Source: Draconibacterium orientale
GTDB taxonomy: Bacteria > Bacteroidota > Bacteroidia > Bacteroidales > JAADGE01
Assembly: GCA_022729995.1 (NCBI GenBank)
Contig: DZBS01000013.1
Span: 1-44,134 of the forward strand
Direction: 5' to 3'
DNA: 44,134 bases
A program made the position numbers and the translations under genes. A model generated the notes under the pieces. It searched no databases. It saw nothing but the letters and a program-made list of their open reading frames with translations, and was not told the origin of the DNA. Within the stretch, counting starts at the first letter, position 1, and every line of letters starts with the position of its first letter. Shown here one piece after another: positions 25,202 through 33,692 of this stretch.

Positions 25202-26176
25202 TTAATTTCCTGCTTTGAATTTTTTGAAAGCTGCATTTAGTTTTGGAACAACGTCAAAAGCATCGCCGACAATACCGTAGTTTGCCGATTCGAAGAACGG
25301 AGCATCTTTATCTGTATTAATAACAACCATTACTTTTGAACCGTTAACTCCGGCTAAATGTTGAACTGCACCTGAAATTCCAATTGCAATATATAAATTT
25401 GGAGCCACAACTTTACCTGTTTGTCCAACATGTTCATGATGCGGTCTCCAATCCAAGTCGGTTACCGGTCTTGAACAACATGTTGCAGCACCAAGAATTT
25501 CGGCCATTTCTTCAACCATTCCCCAATTTTCGGGACCTTTTAAACCTCTTCCGCCCGAAACTAAAATTTCGGCATCGGTAACAGAAAGTTTTCCGGTTGT
25601 TTTCACAACTTCAACAGGTTTTGCACCAAACATATCGGCAGAAATTTCTGCGTTAAAATCTTCTAAAACAGCAGTTACCGGAGCTTCAATAACTTTAAAA
25701 GAATTTTGAGTTAGCGTTAAAACTTTTACATCAGATGTAATTACCATATCGGCAAAAGCTTTTCCGGAAAATGCTTTTTTGCGAACTGTAAAAGGAGCTA
25801 AACTCGAAGGAATTCCAACTGCTGCGGGAACAAGTCCTGCATCCATTTTCACTGCAACTCTTGATGAAATTGCTTTTCCGTTTGGATTATTTGCAAAAAT
25901 AACAACATCGGCATTTACTTTTTTTGCTGCTTGAACAATTGCCGAAGCATGAGCTTGAGAAGAAAAATCATTAAGCTCTGCATTTTTTACCGAAATAATT
26001 TTTGAAGCACCATATTTTGAAAGTTCATTCAAAACTCCTGCATCAACAGTTCCAATTGTAACTGCTACAACTTCGGAATTTTCAACTTTCGCAATTTCTT
26101 TTCCGTAGCTGATTAATTCGTAAGTTGATTTTTTAAATTTACCGTCAAAATTTTCGGTATATACTAAAATTGCCAT
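25202..26176 (-). CDS. etfA: Electron transfer flavoprotein, alpha subunit
   Basis: This 324-residue FAD-binding subunit carries electrons, with EtfB, from acyl-CoA or similar flavin dehydrogenases to a redox partner. The C-terminal FAD domain is clear: LVSGGRGLKGPENW, CCSRPVTDLDWRPHHEHVGQTG, then AIGISGAVQHLAGVNGSK and INTDKDAPFFESANYGIVGD. The N-terminal domain runs to about 190. It is second in an operon after etfB (about 42-bp gap) and is followed by a terminator. No acyl-CoA dehydrogenase is in the window, so its electron donor is not known; the sequence alone does not settle whether it takes part in bifurcation. Confidence 0.96.
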   Translation of the reverse strand: MAILVYTENFDGKFKKSTYELISYGKEIAKVENSEVVAVTIGTVDAGVLNELSKYGASKIISVKNAELNDFSSQAHASAIVQAAKKVNADVVIFANNPNGKAISSRVAVKMDAGLVPAAVGIPSSLAPFTVRKKAFSGKAFADMVITSDVKVLTLTQNSFKVIEAPVTAVLEDFNAEISADMFGAKPVEVVKTTGKLSVTDAEILVSGGRGLKGPENWGMVEEMAEILGAATCCSRPVTDLDWRPHHEHVGQTGKVVAPNLYIAIGISGAVQHLAGVNGSKVMVVINTDKDAPFFESANYGIVGDAFDVVPKLNAAFKKFKAGN

Positions 26177-26218
26177 AATTTCTAATTTTTAAATTTGTTA
26201 ATTAAACCAATAAAGACC

Positions 26219-26962
26219 TTAAATTATTTTTGCTTCTTCGTGCAATAATCTAACAAGTTCTTCAACATTATCGGGCGAAACTAATTTGCAAGCAGGTTTA
26301 CTTTCGGGTAAAAAATGTTTGCTAACATTTGTTTTTAAAACTTGTGCAACAGGTTCTTTAACATCAAGAGTTTTTCTTCTTGCAGCCATAATTCCTCTCA
26401 TTCCCGGTATTCTTGGTTCTTTTGCAAAATCTTTTCCGGCACTTGTAACAAAAGGAAAACTTGCAACAACAACTTCTTTTCCACCGTCAATTTCTCTTTC
26501 CATTTTAGCTCCGTTGCCTTCAATTTCAAATTTTGTTGCTCCGGTAACAGAAGGTAAACCTAATATTTCGGCAATCATTCCGTCAACTTGTCCGCCGTTA
26601 TAATCAATAGATTCTTTTCCGGTAACAATAAAATCATAACCGCCTGTTTTAAAAACTTCGGCAATTTGTTTTGCTACAAAAAACGCATCTGTTGCGTCGG
26701 CGTTTACTCTGACGGCTTCATCAGCTCCCATTGCAAGAGCTTTTCTGAGAGTTGCTTCTGTTTCTTCTTTGCCGACATTTATTGCAGTTATATGCAAGTC
26801 GGTTCCGGCATCTTTAATATCGAGCAATCTCGTTAATCCTAATTCTTCGTACGGACCAATAATGTATTGAATATCGGTTGTGTCAAATTTGGTGTCGTTA
26901 TCTGTAAATCTGATTTTTGAAGTAGTGTCGGGCACGTGTCCGATACAAATTAGAGCTTTCAT
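26219..26962 (-). CDS. etfB: Electron transfer flavoprotein, beta subunit
   Basis: This 247-residue partner of EtfA opens MKALICIGHVPDTTSKIRFT and carries the usual nucleotide-binding segment and the signature KEPRIPGMRGIMAARRK near residues 183-199. ATG 26962 is preferred; the in-frame codon two positions earlier is TTG. Together with EtfA it forms the heterodimer holding one or two flavins, or flavin and AMP. The operon order etfB-etfA is standard. Confidence 0.96.
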   Translation of the reverse strand: MKALICIGHVPDTTSKIRFTDNDTKFDTTDIQYIIGPYEELGLTRLLDIKDAGTDLHITAINVGKEETEATLRKALAMGADEAVRVNADATDAFFVAKQIAEVFKTGGYDFIVTGKESIDYNGGQVDGMIAEILGLPSVTGATKFEIEGNGAKMEREIDGGKEVVVASFPFVTSAGKDFAKEPRIPGMRGIMAARRKTLDVKEPVAQVLKTNVSKHFLPESKPACKLVSPDNVEELVRLLHEEAKII

Positions 26963-27119
26963 ATTCAAATATTTTAATTAATGAATTTATTATGCAAACA
27001 TAATAAATTTTACTTAAAATAAAATATTTTTGGAATGAAATTTAAAGAAATATTTCACAAATAAAAACAATAATAAAATTAAATAATTTCACTAAACAAA
27101 ATAATATAAAAAAAAATGT

Positions 27120-27127
27120 TATATTTG
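27120..27127 (+). promoter_or_regulatory. -7 promoter element of the helicase gene
   Basis: TATATTTG, followed by C, matches TAnnTTTG 84 bp before ATG 27212, leaving a leader of roughly 75 nt, as is common for cold-induced helicases. Confidence 0.55.
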
Positions 27128-27211
27128 CGAACTTTTAAAATCCGAAGAATAAGATATTTCTGCCTCAAAAACAGCAATTTATAATACAAAAAAACAATTT
27201 TAAATACATTT

Positions 27212-28984
27212 ATGGATAATTTTAATTTCTCCGGATTGTCGCCGGAATTACTTAAAGCAGTAATTGAAAAAGGCTTTGAAAAACCCACACCCATACAAGA
27301 ACAAACAATTCCATACATTTTGGAATCTGACAACGATTTGATAGCCTTAGCACAAACAGGAACAGGAAAAACAGCAGCTTTCGGCTTACCGATAATTCAA
27401 AAAATCAATAAAAATTCTAAAGATACCCAAGCACTTATACTTTGCCCTACCAGAGAATTATGTGTACAAGTGGCAAATGATTTAACGGATTATTCTATTT
27501 ATTCAGATAAATTATTTGTTGTTCCCGTATATGGCGGAGCAAGTATTGATACACAAATACGAGCACTTGGAAAAGGAGCTCAAGTTGTTGTAGGAACTCC
27601 CGGAAGAACAGTAGATTTAATAAAAAGAAAAAAATTAATTCTCAACAACGTTAAAATTTTAGTTCTCGACGAAGCAGATGAAATGCTTTCAATGGGATTT
27701 AAAGATGAACTTGACGAAATTTTAGAACAAACAGGAAAAGAAAAACAAACACTTCTTTTTTCTGCAACAATGCCTTTAGAAATAGCAAAAATTGCTAAAA
27801 AATACATGAATTCTCCAAAGGAAATTACTGTAGGTTCAAAAAATGCCGGAGCAGAAAATGTTGACCATATATATTACATGGTTAATGCAAAAGACAGATA
27901 TTTGGCTCTAAAAAGAATTGCAGATGTTAACCCTAATATTTATGGAATTATTTTTTGCAGAACAAGACACGAAACCAAAGAAGTTGCAGACAAATTAATG
28001 CAAGACGGATACAATGCAGACGCACTTCACGGTGATTTATCGCAAGCTCAAAGAGATTTTGTAATGAATCGTTTTAGAGAAAAACATTTACAACTTCTTG
28101 TTGCAACAGACATTGCAGCCAGAGGACTTGATGTAAACGATTTATCTCACATAATAAATTACAATTTACCCGACGAACTCGAAATTTATATTCACAGAAG
28201 CGGAAGAACAGGAAGAGCCGGAAAAAGCGGAACTTCTATTACAATTATTCACAGCAGAGAACAAAGAAAAATAAAACAACTTGAAGAAAAAACCAAGAAA
28301 AGATTTATTAAAACATTAGTTCCCGCAGGTAAAGAAATCTGTGAAAAACAACTTTTTAATTTGATTGACAAAATTGAAAATACAGAAGTTGACGAAGCTC
28401 AAATTGAGCCGTTTATGTCTGTAATTTACAAAAAATTATCTTGGTTAAGCAGAGAAGATTTGATAAAACATTTTGTTTCAGCCGAATTCAACAGATTTTT
28501 AGCATATTACAAAGATGCAAGAGATATGAATGTTCTTGAAAAAGAAAGAGGAGATGACAGAGGCGACAGAAGAGACAGACGTGACAGAGACAGAGACAGA
28601 GGCGATAGAAGAGACAGAGGTGACAGAGGAGACAGAAGAGATTCAAAAGACAGAAGCTCAAAAAGCGGTTCAGATAAATTTGAAAGAAGAAGTTTTGGAG
28701 GCGACTTTTCAAGATTTTTCATAAATATAGGGAAAAAAGATAATCTTAACCCTGCAAAATTAATTGGAATTATCAATGATAATATAAAAAATTCTTCGGC
28801 CGAAATTGGTAAAATTGATATTCTCGGAAGTTTTTCATTTTTTGAAATTGAAAAAAAATTCGAAAAAGATGTTTTGAAAAATTTCAAAGATGCAACATTT
28901 AACGGAATTGATATTTCTGTTGAAATGTCTAACGCACAAAAAGAAAAATCTCCAAAAAATAAGTATAAAGACAAAAGTAAATAA
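27212..28984 (+). CDS. DEAD-box RNA helicase with DbpA-like C-terminal domain
   Basis: This 590-residue ATP-dependent RNA helicase is likely involved in ribosome assembly or cold-time RNA unwinding. The Q motif (GFEKPTPIQEQTIP), motif I (AQTGTGKTAAFG), motif II (VLDEADEM), motif III (SATMP) and motif VI (YIHRSGRTGRAGKSG) are all present in the first 370 residues. A linker of Arg/Asp/Gly repeats lies at about 445-480, and the DbpA-type RNA-binding domain fills about 505-575 (FINIGKKDNLNPAKLIGIIN), which in DbpA recognises a 23S rRNA hairpin. The DbpA/CsdA boundary is not sharp, so no symbol is given. A hairpin terminator follows. Confidence 0.93.
   Translation: MDNFNFSGLSPELLKAVIEKGFEKPTPIQEQTIPYILESDNDLIALAQTGTGKTAAFGLPIIQKINKNSKDTQALILCPTRELCVQVANDLTDYSIYSDKLFVVPVYGGASIDTQIRALGKGAQVVVGTPGRTVDLIKRKKLILNNVKILVLDEADEMLSMGFKDELDEILEQTGKEKQTLLFSATMPLEIAKIAKKYMNSPKEITVGSKNAGAENVDHIYYMVNAKDRYLALKRIADVNPNIYGIIFCRTRHETKEVADKLMQDGYNADALHGDLSQAQRDFVMNRFREKHLQLLVATDIAARGLDVNDLSHIINYNLPDELEIYIHRSGRTGRAGKSGTSITIIHSREQRKIKQLEEKTKKRFIKTLVPAGKEICEKQLFNLIDKIENTEVDEAQIEPFMSVIYKKLSWLSREDLIKHFVSAEFNRFLAYYKDARDMNVLEKERGDDRGDRRDRRDRDRDRGDRRDRGDRGDRRDSKDRSSKSGSDKFERRSFGGDFSRFFINIGKKDNLNPAKLIGIINDNIKNSSAEIGKIDILGSFSFFEIEKKFEKDVLKNFKDATFNGIDISVEMSNAQKEKSPKNKYKDKSK
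28550..28655 (+). repeat. GACAGA-type codon repeat within the helicase gene
   Basis: About 100 bp of degenerate GACAGA/GGCGAC units encode the Arg-Asp-Gly linker of the helicase. It is a coding low-complexity tract that may vary in length between strains. Confidence 0.75.
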
Positions 28985-28997
28985 TAATTAATAATAT

Positions 28998-29025
28998 AGG
29001 CTGCCATAAAACGACAGCCTTTTTT
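28998..29025 (+). terminator. Terminator of the helicase gene
   Basis: AGGCTG (28998-29003) pairs with CAGCCT (29015-29020), followed by TTTTT; it lies 14 bp after the stop. Confidence 0.8.
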
Positions 29026-29044
29026 ATTTATATTTTTTTTTATT

Positions 29045-29074
29045 TTTGTGAATGAAATACAATTTGTAATTTTG
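29045..29074 (+). promoter_or_regulatory. Promoter of the DHOD-like / FNR operon
   Basis: TTTG (29045-29048), 18 bp, TAATTTTG (29067-29074): a near-ideal Bacteroidota promoter 35 bp before ATG 29110. Confidence 0.65.
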
Positions 29075-29109
29075 GGTAGTTATATTTTTTTCAAAATCAA
29101 AATAAATTA

Positions 29110-30090
29110 ATGGATTTATCTGTAAATTATTTAGGATTCAAGCTCAAAAACCCCATAATTATAGGGAGTTCAGGCTTAACAAACTCTTTAGACAAAATAA
29201 TAAAACTTGAACAAAACAACGCAAGCGCCATTGTTCTAAAATCTTTATTTGAAGAACAAATTTGTGCCGAGTTCGATAGAAAATCTCAAACAAATGAATA
29301 CCAATATACTGAGGCTTTCGATTACTTAAACAGCTACAATCAAAACCACAGTGTTGACGAATATCTTCAACTTATCGAAGATGCAAAAAAAGCCGTAGAT
29401 ATTCCGATTATAGCAAGCATAAATTGCGTTTCCGACAGTAATTGGATATCATTTGCAAAAAAAATTGAAGCAGCAGGAGCCGATGCTCTTGAACTAAACA
29501 TTGCGATACTTCCTTCCGACAGTAAATTCAGCAGTGAACAAAACGAAGAAATTTATTTTAAAATATTAGAAAAAGTTCACAGAGCAATTGCTATTCCAAT
29601 TGCAATAAAAATAAGTTCATATTCATCAGGTTTAGCAAAATTTGTCCAAAAACTTGACTGGAGTCAATATGTGAAAGGAATTGTGATGTTCAACCGGTTT
29701 TATTGTCCGGATATTGATATAAATAATATGAAAATAGTTCCTTCCGCAGTTTTCAGCACAGAAGAAGAAATAACTACATCATTACGTTGGGTTGCCTTAT
29801 TAGCAGATAAAACGATTTGCGACATAGTTGCCTCTACAGGAATACATACAGGCGAAGGAGTTATAAAACAACTACTTGCAGGGGCTGATGCAGTTCAAAT
29901 AGTTTCTGCAATTTATAAACACGGTCCCGAATATATAAAAGCAATTCTTGAAGAAATTACGACTTGGATGAAAGAAAATAATTTTAATTCTATTGACGAT
30001 TTCAAAGGAAGACTTAACAGCAAAAACATTAAAAATCCTTCGTCGTTTGAAAGGATTCAGTTTATGAAATATTATGGAAGTATAGAATAA
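29110..30090 (+). CDS. Dihydroorotate dehydrogenase-like flavoprotein
   Basis: This 326-residue TIM-barrel protein of the DHODH family opens MDLSVNYLGFKLKNPIIIGS and carries the FMN/substrate segments IIASINCVSDSNW, IAIKISSYSS and STGIHTGEGVIKQLLAGADAVQIVSAIY. The active-site loop that normally reads N-x-S-C-P-N is LNIAILPSDSKF here, so the catalytic Cys or Ser is missing. This points to a relative with a different or uncertain substrate rather than the pyrimidine pathway enzyme. It is followed after 18 bp by a ferredoxin-NADP reductase gene, suggesting that the reductase or the same low-potential donor serves it. Confidence 0.85.
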   Translation: MDLSVNYLGFKLKNPIIIGSSGLTNSLDKIIKLEQNNASAIVLKSLFEEQICAEFDRKSQTNEYQYTEAFDYLNSYNQNHSVDEYLQLIEDAKKAVDIPIIASINCVSDSNWISFAKKIEAAGADALELNIAILPSDSKFSSEQNEEIYFKILEKVHRAIAIPIAIKISSYSSGLAKFVQKLDWSQYVKGIVMFNRFYCPDIDINNMKIVPSAVFSTEEEITTSLRWVALLADKTICDIVASTGIHTGEGVIKQLLAGADAVQIVSAIYKHGPEYIKAILEEITTWMKENNFNSIDDFKGRLNSKNIKNPSSFERIQFMKYYGSIE

Positions 30091-30108
30091 TAATAATAAC
30101 AAAAAAAA

Positions 30109-30921
30109 ATGGACGAAATTATCTTAAACAGCGTAGTAACCAGCATCATACAGGTTTCGCCTACGATGAAAATCTTTAGAATTACTCCCGATGGTTGGGA
30201 TTTACCCGAATTTGAAGCAGGACAATTTGCTGCACTTGCACTTCCCGGCTCGGTAGAACGACATCCGGAAGCAGATCCCGACAGAGAAGATGTTGAACCG
30301 GATAAATTAATAAAAAGAGTTTATTCAATTGCTTCATCATCAAAAGCCAAAGAATATATTGAATTTTACATAACAATGGTTCGCTCAGGTTCGTTAACTC
30401 CTCGCCTTTTTAACTTGAAAATGGGAGATAGAATTGATTTAGGAAAAAAAGCTGTAGGAATGTTCACATTAGATCAAGTTCCGACAGGAAATAACGTGGT
30501 TCTTATTGCAACAGGAACAGGAATTGCACCTTATATCAGCATGATTCGTTCTAATGCAATGTTGGCCGGAAAAAATCACATTGCAGTAATTCACGGAGCA
30601 GCAAACTCTTGGGATTTGGGTTACTCATCGGAATTAAATCTTATAGAAAGTATTTCAGATAAATTTAACTATTTACCCACAATTCTTGAACCGCAAAAAG
30701 AACACGCTAAATGGAACGGAGATACAAGATTTATTCAAGATATGTGGACAGGAAACGTAATTGAAAAAGCTTGGGGATTTAAACCAACTCCCGACAATAC
30801 TCACGTATTTTTGTGCGGAAATCCAAAAATGACATCAAGCATGCAAGAAGCACTTGAAAAAGAAGGATTTATTGAACATTCAAAAAGAACTCCGGGACAA
30901 ATTCATGTTGAAAAATGGTAA
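30109..30921 (+). CDS. Ferredoxin--NADP reductase
   Basis: This 270-residue FAD enzyme transfers electrons between ferredoxin or flavodoxin and NADP(H). The FAD motif is RVYSIASSS (around 65-73), the next FAD segment is FYITMVRSGSLTPRLFNL and the NADP-binding segment is VVLIATGTGIAPYISMIRS. The C-terminus ends IHVEKW, as in the bacterial Fpr subclass. A Glu/Asp-rich insertion (ERHPEADPDREDVEPDK) lies just before the FAD motif. It is second in an operon with the DHOD-like gene. Confidence 0.92.
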   Translation: MDEIILNSVVTSIIQVSPTMKIFRITPDGWDLPEFEAGQFAALALPGSVERHPEADPDREDVEPDKLIKRVYSIASSSKAKEYIEFYITMVRSGSLTPRLFNLKMGDRIDLGKKAVGMFTLDQVPTGNNVVLIATGTGIAPYISMIRSNAMLAGKNHIAVIHGAANSWDLGYSSELNLIESISDKFNYLPTILEPQKEHAKWNGDTRFIQDMWTGNVIEKAWGFKPTPDNTHVFLCGNPKMTSSMQEALEKEGFIEHSKRTPGQIHVEKW

Positions 30922-30981
30922 TTTAAAAATTTTCTTAATCAAATACCGTTAATGAAAATTAAAAGATTAAAAAAAATACCA

Positions 30982-30989
30982 TATATTTG
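30982..30989 (+). promoter_or_regulatory. -7 promoter element of the cold-shock gene
   Basis: TATATTTG matches TAnnTTTG 22 bp before ATG 31011. The leader would be only about 15 nt, much shorter than the long leaders of E. coli cspA. Confidence 0.55.
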
Positions 30990-31010
30990 TTAAAATTTTA
31001 ATTAAATATT

Positions 31011-31202
31011 ATGAAAGAAGGAATAGTAAAATTCTTTAATGAAACCAAAGGATTCGGATTTATTAAAGATGCCGAAACAGGACAAGAATATTTTGTTCAT
31101 GTATCAGGTGTTATTGACAAAATCAAAGAAGATGACAAAGTAACCTTTGAACTTATCGAAGGAAGAAAAGGATTAAATGCAATAGATGTTAAACTGGCTT
31201 AA
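31011..31202 (+). CDS. Cold-shock domain protein
   Basis: This 63-residue single OB-fold CspA-family protein binds single-stranded RNA and DNA. RNP1 is KGFGFIKD (KGFGFI at 14-19) and RNP2 is FVHVSGV (28-34). The sequence keeps the aromatic face except that RNP2 has FVHVSG in place of FVHFSA. It is monocistronic with its own promoter and terminator. Confidence 0.96.
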   Translation: MKEGIVKFFNETKGFGFIKDAETGQEYFVHVSGVIDKIKEDDKVTFELIEGRKGLNAIDVKLA

Positions 31203-31234
31203 GTTATAATATATATTGATTACAGTAATTCTTG

Positions 31235-31262
31235 AGCCTCGCAAATTGCGAGGCTTTGTTTT
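31235..31262 (+). terminator. Terminator of the cold-shock gene
   Basis: AGCCTCGCAA (31235-31244) pairs with TTGCGAGGCT (31246-31255), with the central bases forming the loop, followed by a T-rich run. Confidence 0.85.
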
Positions 31263-31314
31263 TTAATCTTATTAAATAAATTATTACATTTATCAAAAAT
31301 TATTTTCTTTAAAA

Positions 31315-32115
31315 ATGGGATACACTTTAAAACAAATTGTCAAACAAAATTCACACTCACGAATTTTCAAAAACCTTGCAGCATTCGGCAGAGCAATTAA
31401 CAGATTTTATGAAAACAGAAATCACGATTTATACAGCAACGGAGAAGAAACAATTATAAAAAAAATTGCAAAACTAAACCCGAAAACAATTTTTGATGTT
31501 GGCGCAAATGTTGGAAAATATGCAAAAGTTCTAAGAAAAGAATGTACAGATTCAAAAATTTATTGTTTCGAACCTGTCGAATCAACCTTCAATATCCTTA
31601 AAAAGAATATTGAAGCATTAAAAAATATTGAAGCCGTAAACAAAGGATTCTACAAAGAAAATTGTTCAATGCAAATCAATCTTTTTGAAAGCGACACACA
31701 TTCAACAATATACGAACTTGAGAACATTACTAAAAAAGCTGTAAAAACTGCAGAAATAAGTTTGATAAAAGGCGATGATTTTATGGCTGAAAATAATATT
31801 GATAAAATTGATTTTTTAAAACTTGATGTTGAAGGAGCCGAGTTTGATGCTATTGAAGGTTTTCAGATTGCACTCAAAAACAAAAGAATTAGAGCAATTC
31901 AGTTTGAATACGGATATATAAACATAAGAACAAAAAAATTACTTATTGATTTTTATGAATATTTGGAAACTTTTGGATATAAAACAGGTAAAATTTTTCC
32001 TAAAAAAGTGGAATTCAGAAAATATAATTTTTTGGAAGAAGATTTTTTAGGACCAAATTTTATTGCTGTCAGCAAAGATGACACCGAAATTATTAAATTG
32101 TTGGAAAAGAAATAA
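31315..32115 (+). CDS. FkbM-family methyltransferase
   Basis: This 266-residue SAM-dependent methyltransferase carries motif I FDVGANVGKYAKV (60-72), the acidic motif CFEPVEST (84-91), and KIDFLKLDVEGAEFDAIEGF, the family's characteristic later motif. Family members O-methylate sugars or small molecules, often of surface polysaccharides. No glycan genes flank it, so its substrate is unknown. It is a single gene without signal peptide and is followed by the second heptad hairpin. Confidence 0.9.
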   Translation: MGYTLKQIVKQNSHSRIFKNLAAFGRAINRFYENRNHDLYSNGEETIIKKIAKLNPKTIFDVGANVGKYAKVLRKECTDSKIYCFEPVESTFNILKKNIEALKNIEAVNKGFYKENCSMQINLFESDTHSTIYELENITKKAVKTAEISLIKGDDFMAENNIDKIDFLKLDVEGAEFDAIEGFQIALKNKRIRAIQFEYGYINIRTKKLLIDFYEYLETFGYKTGKIFPKKVEFRKYNFLEEDFLGPNFIAVSKDDTEIIKLLEKK

Positions 32116-32162
32116 ATAATGGTTTAGAGAAAAAACCTTGATTTATAATTTTTGAATTTCAG

Positions 32163-32226
32163 TTTTCAGTTTTCAGTCAACAGTCTACAGAAAAAAAGCT
32201 GCAGACTGAAGACTGTAAACTGTAAG
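32163..32226. repeat. Intergenic hairpin built on 7-bp units (copy 2)
   Basis: Arms 32163-32190 and 32199-32226 pair at 22 of 28 positions around an A-rich 8-nt loop. The left arm reads AGTTTTC AGTTTTC AGTCAAC in 7-bp steps, the right arm GCAGACT GAAGACT GTAAACT. It shares the AGTCAACAGTCT core with the hairpin at 12506. It lies between convergent genes and may end transcription from both. Confidence 0.75.
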
Positions 32227-32271
32227 GTATTTACTAAAACATATTTATTAGAAGACCTTTATTTAAATGAT

Positions 32272-33576
32272 TTATTTTATTCCCGCAATTTTTTCCAACA
32301 TATCTGTTGTCAAAGATTTTGGTCTTTCGAGCGGATAACCCAAAGCTCTGTCCCAAGTAATATTTGCTAAAACTCCAATTGCTCTTCCAACACCAAACAT
32401 AACTGTGTAGAAATCATATTCGGTAATTCCGTAGAACCATTGAATAACACCCGATTGAGCATCAACATTTGGCCATGGATTTTTTGCTTTTCCTTTTTCC
32501 AACAAAATTGGAGGAACAACTTTAAACAACATATCAACATATTTGAAAATTTTGTCGTTTGGAAGATGTTTTACGCAAAAGTCGCGTTGCGATTGGTATC
32601 GAGGATCTGTTTTGCGAAGTACAGCGTGTCCGAATCCCGGAATAACTTGTCCGCCGTCTAAGGTTTCGCGAACAAATTTACCCATTAATTCTTCTGTTGG
32701 TTCTTGTCCTTGTAATTTATCCATAACATCTTGTAACCAACGTAAAACTTCTTGGTTTGCCAATCCGTGTAACGGACCTGCTAAGCCGTTTAAACCTGCC
32801 GATAATGAATAATAAGCATCAGAAAGAGCAGAAGCCACAAGGTGAGTTGTGTGTGCCGAAACGTTTCCCGATTCATGGTCGGAATGCAAAATGAAATACA
32901 TTCTTGCAACGTCGTCATAAGGTGCGGCAATTCCCATCATGTGAGCAAAGTTTGAACCAAAATCCATTTTTGAATCAGCAGCAATAATTGCATTTCCTTT
33001 ATATTTGTATCTATAAATAAATGCGGAAATTTCGGGAAGTTTTGCCAAAATGTCGGTTGAATCTTCATACATTGTATCCCATGCATCAAGTTTTTTGAAA
33101 CCTTCTTCATACCATTTTGCAAATTTTGATTCTCGTTGCATTGCTAAAATTGCTGTTGACAACATTACCATCGGATGTGAATCTGCAGGCATTGCTTTTA
33201 ATATATCAAAAACATATTGAGGAACTTTGCTTCTTGCTTGGAAATCGGCAATAACTTCATTGGTTTGTTCCATTGTAGGAATTTCGCCTGTTAACAAGAA
33301 AAACCAAAATGCTTCAACATAAGGATAATCTTTTCCTGCCGGTTTTGGCAATGCATCCATAGTTTCGGGAATTGTTTTTCCTCTAAATCTGATTCCTTCT
33401 TGTGGGTCGAGATAAGAAATGTCGGTTACGAGCGATTTAATATCTCTCATTCCGCCAATAAGTTGTTCCATTGTAACTTCACCTACTTTTACATCTGTAA
33501 ATTCTTTTAGAAGACGAGTTGTTCTTGGACGATGTTCTTCAATTTTTTGCAGTAATAGTTTTTTTAGTGTTGACAT
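32272..33576 (-). CDS. gltA: Citrate synthase, eukaryote-like (mitochondrial) type
   Basis: The enzyme condenses oxaloacetate and acetyl-CoA to citrate. This 434-residue protein closely follows the mitochondrial form rather than the usual bacterial one: IGGMRDIKSLV, LDPQEGIRFRGKTIPE, HSDHESGNVSAHTTHL, GLAGPLHGLANQEVLRWL, GFGHAVLRKTDPRY, GKAKNPWPNVDAQSGV and ALGYPLERPKS all match it nearly word for word. The three catalytic residues (His in PLHGLA, His in GFGHAV, Asp in NVDAQSG) are present. There is no organelle presequence. It has its own transcript; the neighbouring genes are not TCA-cycle genes. Confidence 0.95.
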   Translation of the reverse strand: MSTLKKLLLQKIEEHRPRTTRLLKEFTDVKVGEVTMEQLIGGMRDIKSLVTDISYLDPQEGIRFRGKTIPETMDALPKPAGKDYPYVEAFWFFLLTGEIPTMEQTNEVIADFQARSKVPQYVFDILKAMPADSHPMVMLSTAILAMQRESKFAKWYEEGFKKLDAWDTMYEDSTDILAKLPEISAFIYRYKYKGNAIIAADSKMDFGSNFAHMMGIAAPYDDVARMYFILHSDHESGNVSAHTTHLVASALSDAYYSLSAGLNGLAGPLHGLANQEVLRWLQDVMDKLQGQEPTEELMGKFVRETLDGGQVIPGFGHAVLRKTDPRYQSQRDFCVKHLPNDKIFKYVDMLFKVVPPILLEKGKAKNPWPNVDAQSGVIQWFYGITEYDFYTVMFGVGRAIGVLANITWDRALGYPLERPKSLTTDMLEKIAGIK

Positions 33577-33692
33577 AATATTTTTGTTTTGGGATTAAAT
33601 ATTGAATGATAAAGATAAATAAATATAAAACAAATTGTAATGCCGAAAAACATGTTATATATCAATCCGGATATGTTTTTAAATATAGTTAT

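Noticed and set aside
27079-27333. 84-residue minus-strand frame over the helicase promoter and start
   Set aside because: It overlaps the clear promoter and the Q-motif region of the helicase; no independent support.
28507-29007. 166-residue frame antisense to the helicase gene
   Set aside because: It mirrors the repeat-rich coding strand, has Leu/Ser-rich low-complexity content and no start context; the helicase is certain.
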